Shown here: piece after piece, positions 1 through 9,462 of the stretch
How the letters are laid out: every line of letters starts with the position of its first letter
Position numbering within the stretch: the stretch's first letter is position 1
Assembly (NCBI GenBank): GCA_963676345.2
Contig: CAXXTS010000005.1
Span: forward strand, 434,001 to 498,000
Length of the DNA: 64,000 nt
Direction of reading: 5' to 3'
Source of the DNA: G963665925 sp963676345
GTDB taxonomy: Bacteria; Bacillota; Clostridia; Peptostreptococcales; Acidaminobacteraceae
Position numbers and translations under genes: made by a program
Notes under the pieces: model-generated
Database searches by the model: none
What the model saw: the letters and a program-made list of their open reading frames with translations, nothing else
Told to the model about the DNA's origin: nothing

Positions 1-81
1 TTTTGTATCGGTCATGAACGTATCATCAAAAAAGTTCAGGTGAATAGGCTTATGAAATTTGGTTCAAAAAAGAGTGGACTG

Positions 82-1431
82 TTACAACAAATCATCCAGG
101 CCATTGATTTTAGCTTGTTCATGGTCTCCAATAGGAACAACAATACACCGCTGTCCGTTAATCAGCTCGGTCTTAATGGTATGGAGTTTTTCAGGTTTAA
201 CATGTAGGACGACATCATAGTTCTGTGTCTCTTCATTTTCCTGGGGTGTATTTGTAGCGTATTCAGCTTCAAGAGCCTTATCTTCGTTTTCATCTGCTTC
301 TAGGGGTGTGTCACTTGTATCGGTGTCTTGGATTTCTTCAACAGATACAGCGGATTGTTCCACTATTTCAAGTTTAGATTCCAGTTCTTCAATCTGCGAT
401 ATGAGTGCCCGCTCTTTTTTCTTTTGAGCATTTTTTTTAACCAGCTTTGTGTCGACTAAATGCTCTGCAAGCGGAGGCTCTTCACCGAACTTATCGGCAT
501 AAGTTTTTTCGATTTGAACTGTAATTTCTTCAGAAACACCACTGTCTATAAGCAAGTTTTTAACCTTCTCTTTCGAGAGGACAATGGGTTCTGGCTCAGT
601 GTCTTCATAAATGTCCTTGTGATCCTCAATCAGGGTGTTTAGGTTCTCCTGAACGTCAGCAAAAACTTTTTCAGAAATGGCTTCATCTGTACTTACTGAA
701 TTTTTTATGATGTCTTCAAAGGTTTCTAATTGGTTTGTCGCTGTTTGTTTTGGCAAACATCCGAGTGTGTTTTCCATGAGTTCGGCATGGGGGTCTTTTG
801 TATTTCTTGTATAGTACATAATGGTATCAACATCTGAACCGCGGTCAATAAAACCTGGGTATGTGAAGCCAACTGAAGGCGCCTCGACTATCCAGTCTCT
901 AATTCTAGACTTAATTTTGTTTTCTGTATCAAAGTATCCCAGTCCTGCCTTCGATAAGGAGACAGGGCAAATTGCACAAATGACATACTCATAGACTTCT
1001 TCAGACTCGTCGAGTTTGCGGTTGTCAGAAGTCTTAATCATCACATCATAGACATCATGAAAAAGGAGAATTAAATAGTTTCCAGAGTGTGTATATGCAT
1101 CAACGACGCTCTCATAAAAATGGGTTAGGATAGCATCTTCTTTTAAACCACTTTTTGCAAGCATCATTAAAAGCTGCTGTTTTTCGTTAGTTGTTGTGGT
1201 GTTTTGAGGGAAGTTCAACTCTAAAAGATTATTCCCTATTTTGCCTGAAAGTGTTTTTTTGGCTATTTCTAAGTATTTAAAGAGTTCGTCGTCTGGCAAA
1301 TTCAAAAAGGTTTCTTTGAATTTTAGAAGGATTTCCTTCTCGCTATTTACATAACATCCGGACACTTTTGTGAATGTACACTGTTCTTTTTTAAATCTTC
1401 TTTTTAGTTCCAATATATCTTTTCTATTCAT
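82..1431 (-). CDS. DUF4317 family protein
   Basis: The 449-residue product opens with a basic, conserved-looking block (NRKDILELKRRFKK, then a SGCYVNSEKE stretch and KKTLSGKIGNNLLELNF) that I recognise as the start of the Firmicute DUF4317 family, whose function is unknown. No signal peptide or membrane segment is visible. Residues about 285-400 are acidic and charged, with a probable coiled coil around 325-360 (KKNAQKKKERALISQIEELE) and a low-complexity Glu/Asp/Thr-rich linker before a short hydrophobic C-terminal domain. The ATG is preceded on the minus strand by GGTGAGG at good spacing. It is transcribed away from the polymerase gene and stands alone. Family assignment is fairly sure; role unknown. 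Confidence 0.8.
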   Translation of the reverse strand: MNRKDILELKRRFKKEQCTFTKVSGCYVNSEKEILLKFKETFLNLPDDELFKYLEIAKKTLSGKIGNNLLELNFPQNTTTTNEKQQLLMMLAKSGLKEDAILTHFYESVVDAYTHSGNYLILLFHDVYDVMIKTSDNRKLDESEEVYEYVICAICPVSLSKAGLGYFDTENKIKSRIRDWIVEAPSVGFTYPGFIDRGSDVDTIMYYTRNTKDPHAELMENTLGCLPKQTATNQLETFEDIIKNSVSTDEAISEKVFADVQENLNTLIEDHKDIYEDTEPEPIVLSKEKVKNLLIDSGVSEEITVQIEKTYADKFGEEPPLAEHLVDTKLVKKNAQKKKERALISQIEELESKLEIVEQSAVSVEEIQDTDTSDTPLEADENEDKALEAEYATNTPQENEETQNYDVVLHVKPEKLHTIKTELINGQRCIVVPIGDHEQAKINGLDDLL

Positions 1432-1783
1432 AGGGCCTCACCAATCTTTAAGCTGAATGACAATAGCATTCTTTCTTGATAGACTATGTCTTTTGGACAT
1501 TTTGTTCTTTCGAAAATACGTGCATTTCATATGAATACATCATGAAAAGCCGGCTTCAGTAACAATATCTTAAGTATAGCGTTTCAAATAAATTTATCAA
1601 TATTAAAAGTGGCATGTCCACTACTGGAAGTGTCATTATTTAAGCTTAGCGGGTAAAAGGCTCTTATGACTTGTTTGTCAGGCATCTTACTTGAAGGGGT
1701 ACTCTCATAATTTCTATGAACAATGACAGCGAGAATCTATTTTTTCTACTGTGAAAATATGATAAAATAAATTTGAAGAAAAC
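1432..1783. other. Intergenic region between divergent genes
   Basis: No gene is supported in this stretch of about 350 bases. It must hold the promoter of the DUF4317 gene (minus) and of the polymerase gene (plus). For the latter a -10-like TAAAAT lies at 1763-1768, with no convincing -35. A short ORF on the minus strand here (1664-1933) is cysteine/histidine-rich noise overlapping the polymerase start and is not credited. Confidence 0.5.
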
Positions 1784-1797
1784 CGAACTGGTGTTTG
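1784..1797. promoter_or_regulatory. LexA (DinR) SOS box
   Basis: CGAACTGGTGTTTG matches the Gram-positive LexA/DinR box CGAAC-N4-GTTCG at 9 of the 10 defined positions. It lies about 15 bases downstream of a -10-like TAAAAT and just upstream of the polymerase ribosome binding site, where LexA would block transcription. It also overlaps the upstream TTG codon at 1795, which argues that translation starts at the later ATG. Confidence 0.75.
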
Positions 1798-1815
1798 ATA
1801 GATGTGGGTGAGCGA

Positions 1816-3348
1816 ATGCAGGAAACCGAAAACATATATGTTGCAATTGATTTAAAGTCCTTCTATGCGTCTGTTGAATGTATGGAACGGGGACTGGATC
1901 CTTTGACGACCCACCTTGTTGTAGCGGATGCAAGTCGGTCAGAAAAGACGATCTGTTTGGCGGTATCGCCGTCTTTAAAAACCTATGGCATACCTGGCAG
2001 AGTGCGGCTTTTTGAAGTGGTTCAAAAAATCAAACTAGAAAATGACAAGCGGGCTCAGCGCATTCGAAGCAGGAACCTCCGTGATGCTTCTTATGATGCG
2101 GGTGTCTTAGCATGTTCGCCGACGACAGCCATAGACTATATTGTGGCACCGCCGAGAATGGCACTCTATATAGAATACAGTACACGAATTTACAATGTCT
2201 ACTTGAAATATGTTGCACCAGAAGATATCCATGTTTACTCAATAGATGAAGTCTTCATTGATATAACCCAGTACTTAAAGCGCTCCAACCTAAGTCCAAG
2301 GGCCTTCACAAAGGACATGATTAAGGACATACTTGAAACGGTAGGTATTACCGCTACAGCGGGTATAGGCACCAACTTGTACTTGAGTAAAATTGCCATG
2401 GACATTATGGCTAAAAAAATTGATGCAGATGCGGACGGCGTTCGAATCGCCGAACTCGATGAAATAAGCTATAGAAAGCAATTGTGGAATCATAAGCCCA
2501 TTACGGATTTTTGGCGGGTCGGCAGGGGCTATGCCAAGAAACTGGAAAAGCATGGTTTATACACTATGGGAGACATTGCAAGGTGCTCTATGGGTGGGGA
2601 CAATGCTTTTCATAATGAAGACCTCCTCTATGATTTGTTTGGTGTGAATGCTGAGCTGCTTATTGATCATGCTTGGGGCTGGGAACCTTGTAAACTTAGA
2701 CATGTAAAGGCGTATAAGCCTGCAAGTAAAAGTACGGGAGCAGGACAGGTTTTACTGCGTCCTTATGAATACGAAGAGACCAGAATCATCGTTAAAGAGA
2801 TGACCGATCAGCTGGTGCTCGATTTAGTGGATAAGCGGCTCGTCACAAACCAACTTGTTTTAACAGTAGGGTATGATATTTCAAATTTGTCAGACGCAGA
2901 GCGGCGTAAAGGCTACAAGGGTCAAGTTAAAACGGATTACTACGGCAGAAAAGTGCCAAAGCATGCCCACGGTACTGCCAATCTTAAAAAGCTGACGTCC
3001 TCAACAAAGCTTATTATGGATGCTGTAATGACACTGTTTGATGAAATTGTTGACGAGAATTTACTGGCAAGAAGGGTGAATATTGTTGCAAACCATGTGG
3101 TTGATGAAGATGTTGTTAAAGACGAAGTGTCTTATGAACAGCTGGATCTTTTCACAGACTATGATAAAAAGTCCAAAGACAATGAAGCAGAAAAATCCAT
3201 GTTAGAAAAGGAAAAGAAATTGCAGCATGCCTTGCTGGACATCAAAAAGAAGTTTGGGAAAAATGCGGTTCTAAAGGGCATGAATTTGCAAAAAGGTGCT
3301 ACAGGAAAAGATAGAAACAACCAAATTGGCGGTCACAAAGCCGACTAG
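1816..3348 (+). CDS. Y-family DNA polymerase (UmuC/UvrX-like)
   Basis: This is an error-prone lesion-bypass polymerase of the Y family. The N-terminal palm shows DLKSFYASVE (the metal-binding Asp motif) within the first 20 residues, and SIDEVFIDIT near residue 145 supplies the second acidic pair. A helix-hairpin-helix-like segment follows (ITDFWRVGRGYAKKLEKHG) and then the little-finger region. About 510 residues is normal for the UmuC/UvrX/YqjW branch, which is longer than DinB. I start at the ATG at 1816 with GGGTGAG upstream; TTG 1795 is possible but lies inside the SOS box. The YolD-type gene follows directly, as is common for this branch, so the two are probably co-transcribed and SOS-induced. 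Confidence 0.9.
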   Translation: MQETENIYVAIDLKSFYASVECMERGLDPLTTHLVVADASRSEKTICLAVSPSLKTYGIPGRVRLFEVVQKIKLENDKRAQRIRSRNLRDASYDAGVLACSPTTAIDYIVAPPRMALYIEYSTRIYNVYLKYVAPEDIHVYSIDEVFIDITQYLKRSNLSPRAFTKDMIKDILETVGITATAGIGTNLYLSKIAMDIMAKKIDADADGVRIAELDEISYRKQLWNHKPITDFWRVGRGYAKKLEKHGLYTMGDIARCSMGGDNAFHNEDLLYDLFGVNAELLIDHAWGWEPCKLRHVKAYKPASKSTGAGQVLLRPYEYEETRIIVKEMTDQLVLDLVDKRLVTNQLVLTVGYDISNLSDAERRKGYKGQVKTDYYGRKVPKHAHGTANLKKLTSSTKLIMDAVMTLFDEIVDENLLARRVNIVANHVVDEDVVKDEVSYEQLDLFTDYDKKSKDNEAEKSMLEKEKKLQHALLDIKKKFGKNAVLKGMNLQKGATGKDRNNQIGGHKAD

Positions 3349-3388
3349 CTTGTGCATGACTAAGCGACTTTGGGGAAAGGAAGAGGCT

Positions 3389-3862
3389 ATGCGTAAGTAT
3401 CCTTCTGAAAGTGAAAATACCTATGATGACATAATTCATTTACCACATCATGTCTCTTGTAAAAGACCACAAATGCCACTTGAAGACAGGGCCGCCCAGT
3501 TTTCTCCATTTGCAGCGGTAGTTGGACATGAAGCGTCGGTAAAGGAAGCCGCTAGATTAACAAATGAAAAAAGGGATCTAGATGAGTCACAGAAAATCAT
3601 TATAAATGAACAATTGCGGGAAATAGAAGCTAAAATAGAAGAGCAAATTCAAGTTGAAAAAGAATTTGGAAGTGAAGCTGTCAGCGAAAGCGGCGTTGAT
3701 GTTGAAATTGAACATTTTGAGGCAGACACCTTAAAATCAGGAGGGCAGTATCTTGTGGCAACAGGAAGGGTAACGAAAATTGATGCCTACAGCCATTGTG
3801 TTCATATGACCTGTGGAAAAGTGATTGCCATTGATAATATATTCAGGATGGCTATCTTGTGA
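3389..3862 (+). CDS. YolD-like family protein
   Basis: The central motif MPLEDRAAQFSPFAAV followed by a Lys/Glu-rich helix (TNEKRDLDESQKIIINEQL) is diagnostic of the YolD-like family, small proteins usually coded next to a Y-family polymerase and suggested to act as a UmuD-like partner. The reading frame is open back to 3296, but the ATG at 3389 has a strong AAGGAAGAGG ribosome binding site, giving 157 residues. It lies 40 bases after the polymerase stop in the same direction and presumably shares the SOS promoter. There is no membrane segment. Biochemical role is not established. Confidence 0.85.
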   Translation: MRKYPSESENTYDDIIHLPHHVSCKRPQMPLEDRAAQFSPFAAVVGHEASVKEAARLTNEKRDLDESQKIIINEQLREIEAKIEEQIQVEKEFGSEAVSESGVDVEIEHFEADTLKSGGQYLVATGRVTKIDAYSHCVHMTCGKVIAIDNIFRMAIL

Positions 3863-3864
3863 TT

Positions 3865-3894
3865 TTGACACAATCAACCCCTTCGTATTAATAT
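3865..3894 (+). promoter_or_regulatory. Probable sigma-A promoter for exonuclease III gene
   Basis: TTGACA at 3865-3870 is a perfect -35. An 18-base spacer leads to TAATAT at 3889-3894, which matches TATAAT at four positions. It starts just after the YolD stop and lies about 100 bases before the next start codon. Confidence 0.5.
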
Positions 3895-4000
3895 GATAAG
3901 AGCAGTTTTGCTAAAATGTTGGGTATAAGTCATATTGAGTTTGATCAAGTAGGGAGTCTGATTAAAGCGTAAATATAATTAGAATAAAAGGAGCGTTAAA

Positions 4001-4834
4001 TTGAGATTTATTTCATGGAATATTGATTCACTGAATGCAGCTTTAACGAGTGATTCTAACAGGGCGATCCTGTCGAGAAAAGTAATTAATACCATTATAG
4101 AACAAGATGCAGACGTCATCGCATTACAGGAAACCAAATTACCTTCAAAAGGGCCTAGTAAAAAACACATGGATATTCTGGCTGAATTCTTTAAGGGATA
4201 CACCTATACTTGGAGAAGTTCACAGGAACCTGCTCGAAAAGGGTATGCAGGTACCATGTTTCTTTATAAAGAGAAGTACACGCCTCAAGTGACGTGTCCT
4301 GAAATTGGTGCACCTGATACGATGGATTTAGAAGGTCGAATGATTACCTTAGAGTTTGACAATTTCTATCTAACGCAGGTGTATACACCCAATGCAGGGG
4401 ATGGTCTAAAAAGACTAAGCGAAAGACAGGCATGGGATATAAAATACGCCGAGTATCTTGAAAGCCTGGATAAAAACAAGCCCGTTATTGCAACAGGAGA
4501 CTATAACGTTGCCCATAAAGAAATTGACCTAGCCAATCCAGACAGCAACCACAAGTCAGCAGGCTTTACAGACGAGGAACGAGAGGGGTTTACCAACCTG
4601 CTTAATAAAGGCTTTACGGATACCTTTAGACATATACACGGCGATGTGACTGGTGCCTATACCTGGTGGGCGCAAAGGGTTAAAACAAGCAAAATAAACA
4701 ATTCTGGCTGGAGAATTGATTACTGGCTAGTCAGCGACAGAGTGGCTGACAAAGTGCTTAAGTCTGAAATGGTGGATTCGGGTGAAAGACAGGATCATAC
4801 CCCGATTTTACTTGAAATTGATTTGAATAATTAG
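4001..4834 (+). CDS. xth: Exodeoxyribonuclease III (AP endonuclease)
   Basis: This enzyme cleaves DNA 5' to abasic sites and has 3'-5' exonuclease activity in base-excision repair. The 277-residue protein is an endonuclease/exonuclease/phosphatase fold of usual length: SWNIDSLNA at the N-terminus, the metal-binding glutamate in LQETKLP, YTPNAG, the GDYNVAH loop, DYWLVSD, and the catalytic QDHTPI near the end. The start is a TTG with AAAGGAG eight bases upstream; no other start keeps the N-terminal strand. A good -35/-10 pair lies upstream and a strong terminator downstream, so it is monocistronic. Its place beside the SOS polymerase makes this a small DNA-repair cluster. Confidence 0.95.
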   Translation: MRFISWNIDSLNAALTSDSNRAILSRKVINTIIEQDADVIALQETKLPSKGPSKKHMDILAEFFKGYTYTWRSSQEPARKGYAGTMFLYKEKYTPQVTCPEIGAPDTMDLEGRMITLEFDNFYLTQVYTPNAGDGLKRLSERQAWDIKYAEYLESLDKNKPVIATGDYNVAHKEIDLANPDSNHKSAGFTDEEREGFTNLLNKGFTDTFRHIHGDVTGAYTWWAQRVKTSKINNSGWRIDYWLVSDRVADKVLKSEMVDSGERQDHTPILLEIDLNN

Positions 4835-4852
4835 TGAAGTGAGTCAAAAGGG

Positions 4853-4883
4853 GAAGCTGTTGAAGAAAACAGCTTCTTTTTTA
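4853..4883 (+). terminator. Rho-independent terminator after exonuclease III gene
   Basis: A perfect 9-bp stem, GAAGCTGTT with AACAGCTTC, closes a short A-rich loop and is followed by a run of six T. Confidence 0.9.
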
Positions 4884-4989
4884 TAGGTTCAAAGTCAATC
4901 GTTTAGGTGAGCGTTTTTAAATCTTGCTTCATTACTGTTTCTGAGGTTTAAAATAAAGTGCATAATAAACAAAGATGTTTTGTGGCATG

Positions 4990-6075
4990 CTATACACTGT
5001 GGTCAGAATTAGGGGCGAAATCCTTAAAAACAATACGGTTTCTTCCCATATGTTTTGAATCGTATAATGCCTGATCTGCTAGGTTTACAAGGGTATCAAA
5101 ATTATGAATATGTTTTGAAAACTGTGTAACCCCAATGCTAACCGTCACTTTTAAGGTGTCTTTTTCTGTCATAATCTCTAAGTTTTCTATAAGGCTTCGA
5201 ATTTTCTCCGCTATGATAAGACCGGTCTCTTTATCAGTATTTCTCAGAAGAATTGTGAACTCTTCACCACCGTGTCTAGCAAATACGTCTTTAGCTCTAA
5301 TATTATTCTTGATAGCTTTTGTAACTTCTTTTAAGACATAATCACCCGTATCATGGCCATAGTTATCGTTGACGTGCTTAAAATGATCGATATCAATAAG
5401 AAGCAAGGAAAAAGTATGATTATACTTATGGGCGAGTTGAAACTCCAACTCGCTTTGTGTATAGAAATTTCGTCGATTGCTGATGTTTGTAAGACTGTCT
5501 GTATTTGCGAGATATTCAAGTTCGATTCTTTTTTGAGCCAAAAAGAATGCATGTAAATAGACATATAGGATGAGTATACTCATTGTGGAAGTAATTGTAA
5601 AAAAAGAAATAATCTTTGTGGGTGTTTCCCCAAGTTCATATATATAGAAATTAACATGAGCATATCGGTTCAAGACAAATAGAAAAAAGCTTATGAAACT
5701 GATAGTCAGTGCAATGACTCTTTCATTTAGTCTGCTTATATCCATAATGACAAAGCACCCCATAGGCAATAGAAAATAGAAAAGATCATAATTTGTGGTT
5801 AGCGGAAACCAGAGAAATGTAGCTAGGGAAAGCTGAATGATATTTGTAATAGGAATACTCAATTTGACATACATATAGTGCTTCTTCTTCAAAGAGCCTA
5901 TAAGCATCAGATGAAAAACGAGGTAAAGAATATGGACCAATATTGCTGGCCAAAATGGCACCCATATCAAGTAAATGACTAAAAAGACCAGGGTTGTTAA
6001 TATGATAATTGCTAGTAATGAATAGAGAAGGAGATCTTCATGATTCATTTTTTTCAAAGCATGTATATTTTTCAT
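4990..6075 (-). CDS. Membrane-bound diguanylate cyclase (GGDEF)
   Basis: The 361-residue protein has about six hydrophobic segments in residues 15-185, forming an uncharacterised membrane sensor, then a GGDEF domain (about 195-355) that makes cyclic di-GMP from two GTP. The active-site motif is GGEEF, a functional variant, preceded by five residues by RAKD, the RxxD inhibitory site, so product inhibition is likely. NRRNFYTQSE and DIDHFKHVNDNYGHD are typical domain landmarks, and DQALYDSKHMGRNR closes it. No EAL domain is present. It stands alone, convergent with the exonuclease gene. The signal sensed cannot be told. Confidence 0.92.
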   Translation of the reverse strand: MKNIHALKKMNHEDLLLYSLLAIIILTTLVFLVIYLIWVPFWPAILVHILYLVFHLMLIGSLKKKHYMYVKLSIPITNIIQLSLATFLWFPLTTNYDLFYFLLPMGCFVIMDISRLNERVIALTISFISFFLFVLNRYAHVNFYIYELGETPTKIISFFTITSTMSILILYVYLHAFFLAQKRIELEYLANTDSLTNISNRRNFYTQSELEFQLAHKYNHTFSLLLIDIDHFKHVNDNYGHDTGDYVLKEVTKAIKNNIRAKDVFARHGGEEFTILLRNTDKETGLIIAEKIRSLIENLEIMTEKDTLKVTVSIGVTQFSKHIHNFDTLVNLADQALYDSKHMGRNRIVFKDFAPNSDHSV

Positions 6076-6614
6076 CGTTATGCTCCTTCTATTGCAATCG
6101 GATCGGTTGCGTCACTATAATTTAATTATATCCTTTCTGTCCAGTTTTAATCGAGTAAGAGTAGGCTTGTGGGCAATAGAACTTAAGATATTTTTGTGGT
6201 CAGTTTGGAGTTGAATGGGGGAAGACACCGAAAATAATCAAATGAGAAAATAAGATATTGTAATTCGAAAAATCAAGTAGATGATTGATACAAGTATGAA
6301 AGACGGAAGCAGTAATTTCGATTGAGGATAAACGCTATAAATAGGGAATGCATTCTGATTTTGAAGCGCTTAAATAGGCGCTGTAAAATTATGAAGGTAA
6401 AAATAATAAAAGAAAAGTAAAATAAATAATATTAAGAAAACGTTTGTCAGCGATATTTTAGTGATGAAGAAACTTGCGTAAAAAAACTCATAGTTTCAGT
6501 AAAAAGAATGCATTAATAAACCATTGGCAAGTGATTTATAATTATGAAGTCAAGAGCCTTATATCACTTTCAGGTATGAGCTAAGTTTACTTATAATCAA
6601 TAGGGGGAAGTTAA
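6076..6614. other. Long intergenic region upstream of TRAP operon
   Basis: No ORF or RNA is recognised in this A/T-rich stretch of about 540 bases. It contains AAGAAAACGTTT at 6435-6446, the same 12-mer found upstream of the neighbouring sensor kinase gene at 15558-15569, and a TATAAT at 6537-6542 without a good -35. It probably carries regulated promoter elements for the TRAP operon. Confidence 0.4.
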
Positions 6615-7664
6615 ATGAAAAAAATCAAAATGATGATTTTGTTGTCATTGCTGGCAGTCACAGTGATTCTAACTGGCTGTGGAAGCCAAACTGAGGCGAG
6701 TGGTGAGAACAGTGCCGAAGGCAGTCAAGCAGAAGTAGCAGCAGATCCAATTAAGATTGTAGCTGCACATAATCAAACAAATACAGACAGTCCATATCAA
6801 ACAGGCCTGCTAGAGTTTGAAAAAGTTGCAGAAGCAAATGGCATGTTCGACGTTGAAGTGCATGCGGGAACGATTGGAACAAGTGAAGCTGAACTCGTAG
6901 AAAAATTGAAACTGGGTGCTGCTGACGTTGTACTGGTTTCTCCAGGATTCATGACAAAAACGGGTATCAAGGAAATCGACTTATTTTCACTGCTTTATTT
7001 ATTCGATAGCTATGACCACTGGGAAAAAGTAGTTGATGGTGATGTAGGCAAGGCAATGTCAGAAATCATTTATAACAAGTCAAATGAAGAATTTAAAGTG
7101 TTAGGGTACTGGACTGCGGCAGTGCGTCACTATTATGGTAAAAAGCCACTAAACTCTATTGAAGATATTGAAGGTTTAAAGATACGTACTCAAACTTCTG
7201 GTGCCGTATCTGAATACTGGACGAGTTTAGGTGCCATCCCAACAGCTGTAGCGTGGGGAGAATTATATCAAGGTTTGCAACAGGGTATTGTAGATGCAGC
7301 AGAAAATGCATACCCATACTTAGTGCCAATGGAACATCATAAAACAGCGAATGGCAAATATCTAACAGAAACAGGTCATGACTATACGACACGTTTACTG
7401 CTTGTAAACGCGAATAAATTTGACAAGATGACAGATGATCAAAAAGCTGAACTCATGAAAGCAGCAGAGGCGTCTGTAGCAGCAGAGAGAACAGCTATTT
7501 ATAATGAGGAAGAGTCTTATAAAGAGCAGTTGATTGCTGATGGTGGCGTGGTGAATGAAATTGATAGAACACCGTTTATTGAAGCTGCGATTCCGCTTCA
7601 GGATAAGATTGCAAGTGAACTGGGTCTTGAAGAATTATTACAAGCAATAAGAGATGCAAAATAG
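6615..7664 (+). CDS. dctP: TRAP transporter substrate-binding lipoprotein (DctP family)
   Basis: This is the extracytoplasmic ligand-binding component of a TRAP transporter, which uses an ion gradient to import organic acids. The signal peptide ends in a lipobox (VILTGC, lipidated Cys22). The mature part shows the DctP fold with the conserved motif GLKIRTQTSGAVSEYWTSLG and the arginine that usually binds the substrate carboxylate. WGELYQGLQQGIVDAAEN is the typical hinge-region signature. A GGGGGAAG site precedes the ATG. It leads an operon with the two membrane subunits and two enzymes; a hairpin after it may raise its yield over them. Substrate is probably a sugar acid or other hydroxy acid, judged only from the neighbours. 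Confidence 0.92.
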   Translation: MKKIKMMILLSLLAVTVILTGCGSQTEASGENSAEGSQAEVAADPIKIVAAHNQTNTDSPYQTGLLEFEKVAEANGMFDVEVHAGTIGTSEAELVEKLKLGAADVVLVSPGFMTKTGIKEIDLFSLLYLFDSYDHWEKVVDGDVGKAMSEIIYNKSNEEFKVLGYWTAAVRHYYGKKPLNSIEDIEGLKIRTQTSGAVSEYWTSLGAIPTAVAWGELYQGLQQGIVDAAENAYPYLVPMEHHKTANGKYLTETGHDYTTRLLLVNANKFDKMTDDQKAELMKAAEASVAAERTAIYNEEESYKEQLIADGGVVNEIDRTPFIEAAIPLQDKIASELGLEELLQAIRDAK

Positions 7665-7670
7665 TCACAG

Positions 7671-7691
7671 AAGGGGAGCGCTGCTCCCCTT
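7671..7691 (+). terminator. Intra-operon hairpin after dctP
   Basis: A perfect 9-bp GC-rich stem, AAGGGGAGC with GCTCCCCTT around a 3-base loop, lies between the binding-protein gene and dctQ. It has only a weak T tail, so it more likely stabilises the upstream message or attenuates than fully terminates. Confidence 0.6.
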
Positions 7692-7711
7692 TAAAAATTT
7701 GAGGTGAAAAC

Positions 7712-8188
7712 ATGAACAAAGGAATCGACTTATTAGAGAAAATCCAGAAATACATAGGTATCTTTTTTTTATCAATATTTATTGCGGTTGTCATTATTCA
7801 AATTGCGGCAAGATATTTAGAAGTTTCAGTGTTGTGGACTGAAGAAATTGCTGTTTTCTCATTTGTATGGGCAGTGTTTATGGGTGCTTCCATTATGGTG
7901 CGAAAAGAAGCGCACTTTAGCTTTGATTTTTTCAAAACGAATTTAACGGGAAATAGAAAACATATTCTCGATCTTATAATTGACATGCTCATGTTGGGAT
8001 TTGTAGTCTACATGTTGATTTATGGAAAAGTAATCATGATGACCTTTTGGAATTATAACTGGTACTCATTGCCAACCTTGAAAATGGGGTATGTATGGGC
8101 GGTTATACCTGTTTCTGCGGCTTTTATGGCTGTCTATAAAATCGAACATATTATACAACGAATTGGCAAAATGAGAGGAGGGCAATAA
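7712..8188 (+). CDS. dctQ: TRAP transporter small permease (DctQ family)
   Basis: The 158-residue protein has four hydrophobic helices and the DctQ pattern: a first helix after a short amphipathic start, then LWTEEIAVFSFVWAVFMGAS with the conserved glutamates, a loop with KEAHFSFD, and a C-terminal helix before a basic tail. It forms the membrane unit with DctM. The gene overlaps dctM by one base (TAATG). GAGGTG precedes its ATG. Confidence 0.92.
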   Translation: MNKGIDLLEKIQKYIGIFFLSIFIAVVIIQIAARYLEVSVLWTEEIAVFSFVWAVFMGASIMVRKEAHFSFDFFKTNLTGNRKHILDLIIDMLMLGFVVYMLIYGKVIMMTFWNYNWYSLPTLKMGYVWAVIPVSAAFMAVYKIEHIIQRIGKMRGGQ

Positions 8189-9447
8189 TGTTTGCAATAT
8201 TTTTGGTCATTCTATTTATAATACTCATTGCAATAGGCACTCCAATTGCTTTTTCTATAGGGATTGTATCACTGGTTGGAATTGGTAACATTGAGAACAT
8301 TCCAAATCTTGTGGTGCCTATGAAAATGTTTTATGGCTTAAACTCATTTGTATTACTAGCAGTACCCTTATTCATTTTGACTGCAAATCTTATGAATGAG
8401 GGCAATATAACGAAGAAACTCATCAATTTATCCAATGCATTAGTGGGCCATGTAAAAGGCGGACTGGCCCATTCCAATATCCTTGTTTCCATGATATTCG
8501 CAGGGGTTTCAGGGTCATCTACTGCTGATACAGCGGGTGTTGGAAAGATACTCATACCCAGCATGATAGAAAGTGGCTATGATGATGAAACAGCTGTTGG
8601 TGTAACCGCTGCATCCTCAACAATCGGCGGAATCATTCCACCAAGCATAGTTATGGTTATCTATGGCGGTCTTACAAATGCATCTATAGGAAAATTATTC
8701 TTAGGTGGTATGATCCCAGGTATTCTCATTGGACTTGGTATGATGGTTGTTGTGAGCATTATGGCTAGGAAAAAGAATTTCCCACGCTATGATAAAACAG
8801 ACATGGAAACCAAACTTAAGTTGATTCGTGAATCTATTCCTGCGCTGTTAACACCGGTAATTATAATCGGTGGCGTCGTTACAGGATGGTATACAGCAAC
8901 AGAAGCGGCAGCTTTTTCATCACTTTATGCCTTTTGTGTAGGAATGTTCTACTACAAAACAATTAAACTGAAAAGCATTCCTAAGATATTAGAAGAGACA
9001 CTTAAACTAAGTTCCTTGTCGCTCTTTGCTCTGGCTACAGCCAGTGCTCTTGGAGAACTGCTTGGCTATTACAAAGTGGGTTCATTTGTACAAGGATTTT
9101 TTACGAACACCATTTCATCGCCAACTATATTCTTAATCATTGTGGTCATCTTCTTCCTCTTTATAGGAACTTTTATGGATGCCATACCGGCTATGATTCT
9201 ATTTGTACCCATCATTTTACCTGCTGCTATGCTGCTGGGTATTTCAAATGTTCATTTAGGTATTATTGTGGTCGTTACTTTGTCAATTGGTTTGGTAACG
9301 CCACCCTATGGTTTATGCCTGCTTATTGCGGCTTCAATTGGTGAACTGGGCGTAGAGCGGTCGTTTAAAGCTGTATTGCCATATATCAGTGTGATTCTTG
9401 TAGTGCTGATTTTAACAATTTTATTCCCACAAATGGTGCTTGTGTAA
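8188..9447 (+). CDS. dctM: TRAP transporter large permease (DctM family)
   Basis: The 419-residue protein is uniformly hydrophobic with about 12 helices, the usual DctM size. Landmarks are GVSGSSTADTAGVGKILIPSM and ASSTIGGIIPPSIVMVIYG, the conserved loops of the ion-transporter superfamily, and GTFMDAIPAMILFVPI in the second half. It is the translocation subunit and works with the binding protein and DctQ. The ATG is coupled to the dctQ stop, with GGAGG upstream. Confidence 0.95.
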   Translation: MFAIFLVILFIILIAIGTPIAFSIGIVSLVGIGNIENIPNLVVPMKMFYGLNSFVLLAVPLFILTANLMNEGNITKKLINLSNALVGHVKGGLAHSNILVSMIFAGVSGSSTADTAGVGKILIPSMIESGYDDETAVGVTAASSTIGGIIPPSIVMVIYGGLTNASIGKLFLGGMIPGILIGLGMMVVVSIMARKKNFPRYDKTDMETKLKLIRESIPALLTPVIIIGGVVTGWYTATEAAAFSSLYAFCVGMFYYKTIKLKSIPKILEETLKLSSLSLFALATASALGELLGYYKVGSFVQGFFTNTISSPTIFLIIVVIFFLFIGTFMDAIPAMILFVPIILPAAMLLGISNVHLGIIVVVTLSIGLVTPPYGLCLLIAASIGELGVERSFKAVLPYISVILVVLILTILFPQMVLV

Positions 9448-9462
9448 GGGAAGGGGAAAAAT

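Noticed and set aside
1664..1933. 89-codon minus-strand ORF across the polymerase start
   Set aside because: Overlaps the SOS box and the polymerase N-terminus and has no family resemblance.
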